DNA of 64,000 nucleotides. Source: Coprinus comatus. Lineage: Eukaryota > Basidiomycota > Agaricomycetes > Agaricales > Agaricaceae. Each line of letters opens with the position of its first letter. Position 1 is the first letter of the stretch. The stretch spans positions 434,001 through 498,000 of the forward strand of contig JAWPGT010000018.1 of the NCBI GenBank assembly GCA_034638255.1, given 5' to 3'. The notes beneath the pieces were generated by a model. That model was not told where the DNA came from, ran no database searches, and worked only from the letters and a program-made list of their open reading frames with translations. This document shows, in pieces, positions 63,152 through 64,000 of the stretch. The position numbers were made by a program, and so were the translations under genes.

Positions 63152-63586
63152 ATCATATACCTCCCGCAACTCAGTTCTGTGTGTATTTATGGAATATTGT
63201 ATACCACTGACAAATAAAATTCTTTTGTGTGGTTCGGCCCTCGGATGGATCTATCTACTATCAAAATAATGATTAATGATTGACAACTTGTCTTCAGTGT
63301 CTGATCATGCTCCACTTATTAATGCGAAGTTAAACCGCTTATTACAGTATTAAACTCATTGACTTCTTCCCCCCTCTTTTTTAGTCATTTCAATTTCAGT
63401 GGGGTAGCCATGTGATTCGACTATTCAATTTGAAAGATCCTTCGACGGATTAATGTGTCAAAAAATGCCATATATTCAAATTAACGGAATAATTACCTGG
63501 GGGGCTGAATTGCTTTAAAAGACGTGTAAAACAGACTGCGATTTGGCAAGCAACCGACTTCAAAGAACCTTTAAAAGTTACAAAAC
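63152..63586 (+). promoter_or_regulatory. Promoter region of the second GH10 gene
   Basis: 435 bp between the two xylanase genes. A TTTAAAAG box lies at 63514-63521, about 65 bp before the second start, the same spacing as ATAAAAG before the first gene. A GGGGCTGAA element sits just upstream (about 63502). The first part holds the 3' end of the upstream gene. Confidence 0.5.
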
Positions 63587-64000
63587 ATGTCCAAGTTCAC
63601 TGCTTTGACTGCATTTATCGTTTTGGCTCCTTTATTGGCTGTTTCCACACCTACAGCAATTATAGAATCTAGGCAAGTAGATCTAGATTCCCTTAATGCT
63701 AGATTCGTGGCCAAAGGAAAACAGTTCTGGGTGAGTTACCCTCTCAGCTTCAAGTTTAAGGGAAAATGATTCTTATACATGTATCTACTACATTATATCA
63801 GGGGGCTGGTACAGAAGTTGACATTTTGAGTCCGGTTGGTAAGACATTGTGTTCTTTGAGTTCATTAAGGTAGTTATATGATTGAATAATGTTATTGTCA
63901 TATAGCGATTCCTGGTGTCATCAGGACAGAATTTGGTGCTGTTTATCCTGTAAGAAAAACTCTTTCATCTCTCGCGTTCAAACCCTGAACAACACCTTCC
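63587..64000 (+). CDS. Second GH10 xylanase, cut by the window end
   Basis: Start MSKFTALTAFIVLAPLLAVS is a signal peptide. After it come LDSLNARFVAKGKQFWGAGT, EVDILSPVAIPGVIRTEFGA and VYP, matching the first part of GH10 and its upstream neighbour, with introns at the same positions. The ENSMKWD block and catalytic residues lie beyond 64000, so activity cannot be judged. Same strand and near-identical promoter spacing as the first copy point to a tandem duplication. The two signal peptides have diverged, so the duplication is not very recent. Confidence 0.85.

Overview
This window reads as the nuclear genome of a filamentous basidiomycete, most likely an agaricomycete. The genes carry many short GT-AG introns (about 50-70 nt), and every recognised protein is a fungal or eukaryotic family. 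Three lineage markers support the placement: tandem F-box/LRR proteins, a protein of the DUF6535 multi-membrane-span type, and a DUF7330-like protein. There is no plastid, bacterial or phage sequence, no CRISPR array and no rRNA. All gene models come from reading splice junctions by eye, so outer limits are firmer than every internal junction.

Layout. (1) 0.1-8.3 kb: a Dicer ribonuclease (-) shares a 186-bp promoter with a phosducin-like chaperone PLP2 (+), followed 36 bp on by the ER mannosyltransferase ALG3 (+). (2) 8.35-15.4 kb: a gene-free tract holding a MITE-like inverted-repeat element and the debris of a decayed multi-exon gene. (3) 15.4-19.7 kb: glutathione reductase (-) and an uncharacterised acidic, low-complexity protein (-). 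(4) 19.7-30.2 kb: about 10 kb with no supportable gene, beginning with a C-rich block. (5) 30.2-38.2 kb: SCAP-like sterol sensor (-) back to back with the PDX1-type E3-binding protein of pyruvate dehydrogenase (+), then histone acetyltransferase HAT1 (+). (6) 38.6-44.2 kb: three tandem F-box/LRR paralogues (-). (7) 44.7-51.8 kb: a 3-oxoacid CoA-transferase (+), 46 bp later a Smi1/Knr4 protein (+), then a membrane-anchored Msc7-type aldehyde dehydrogenase (+). (8) 52.3-59.2 kb: DUF6535 protein (-), DCN1-like neddylation factor (-) divergent from the Fe-S assembly factor CIA2 (+), and a DUF7330-like protein (-). (9) 61.4-64 kb: two tandem secreted GH10 xylanases (+), the second cut by the window edge.

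Most of the genes are housekeeping genes with separate jobs, but some themes recur. Several promoters contain a CACGTG palindrome (Dicer/PLP2, glutathione reductase, SCAP/PDX1 twice, aldehyde dehydrogenase). F-box proteins and DCN1 both belong to cullin-RING ubiquitin ligase biology. The most striking sequence-level observations are splice-level: the complete GH10 gene needs a 2-nt exon to keep its catalytic motif in frame, and the aldehyde dehydrogenase needs a 5-nt exon. The best candidates for undescribed biology are these microexons, the F-box array, the DUF6535/DUF7330 genes, and the relics in the gene-free tracts.
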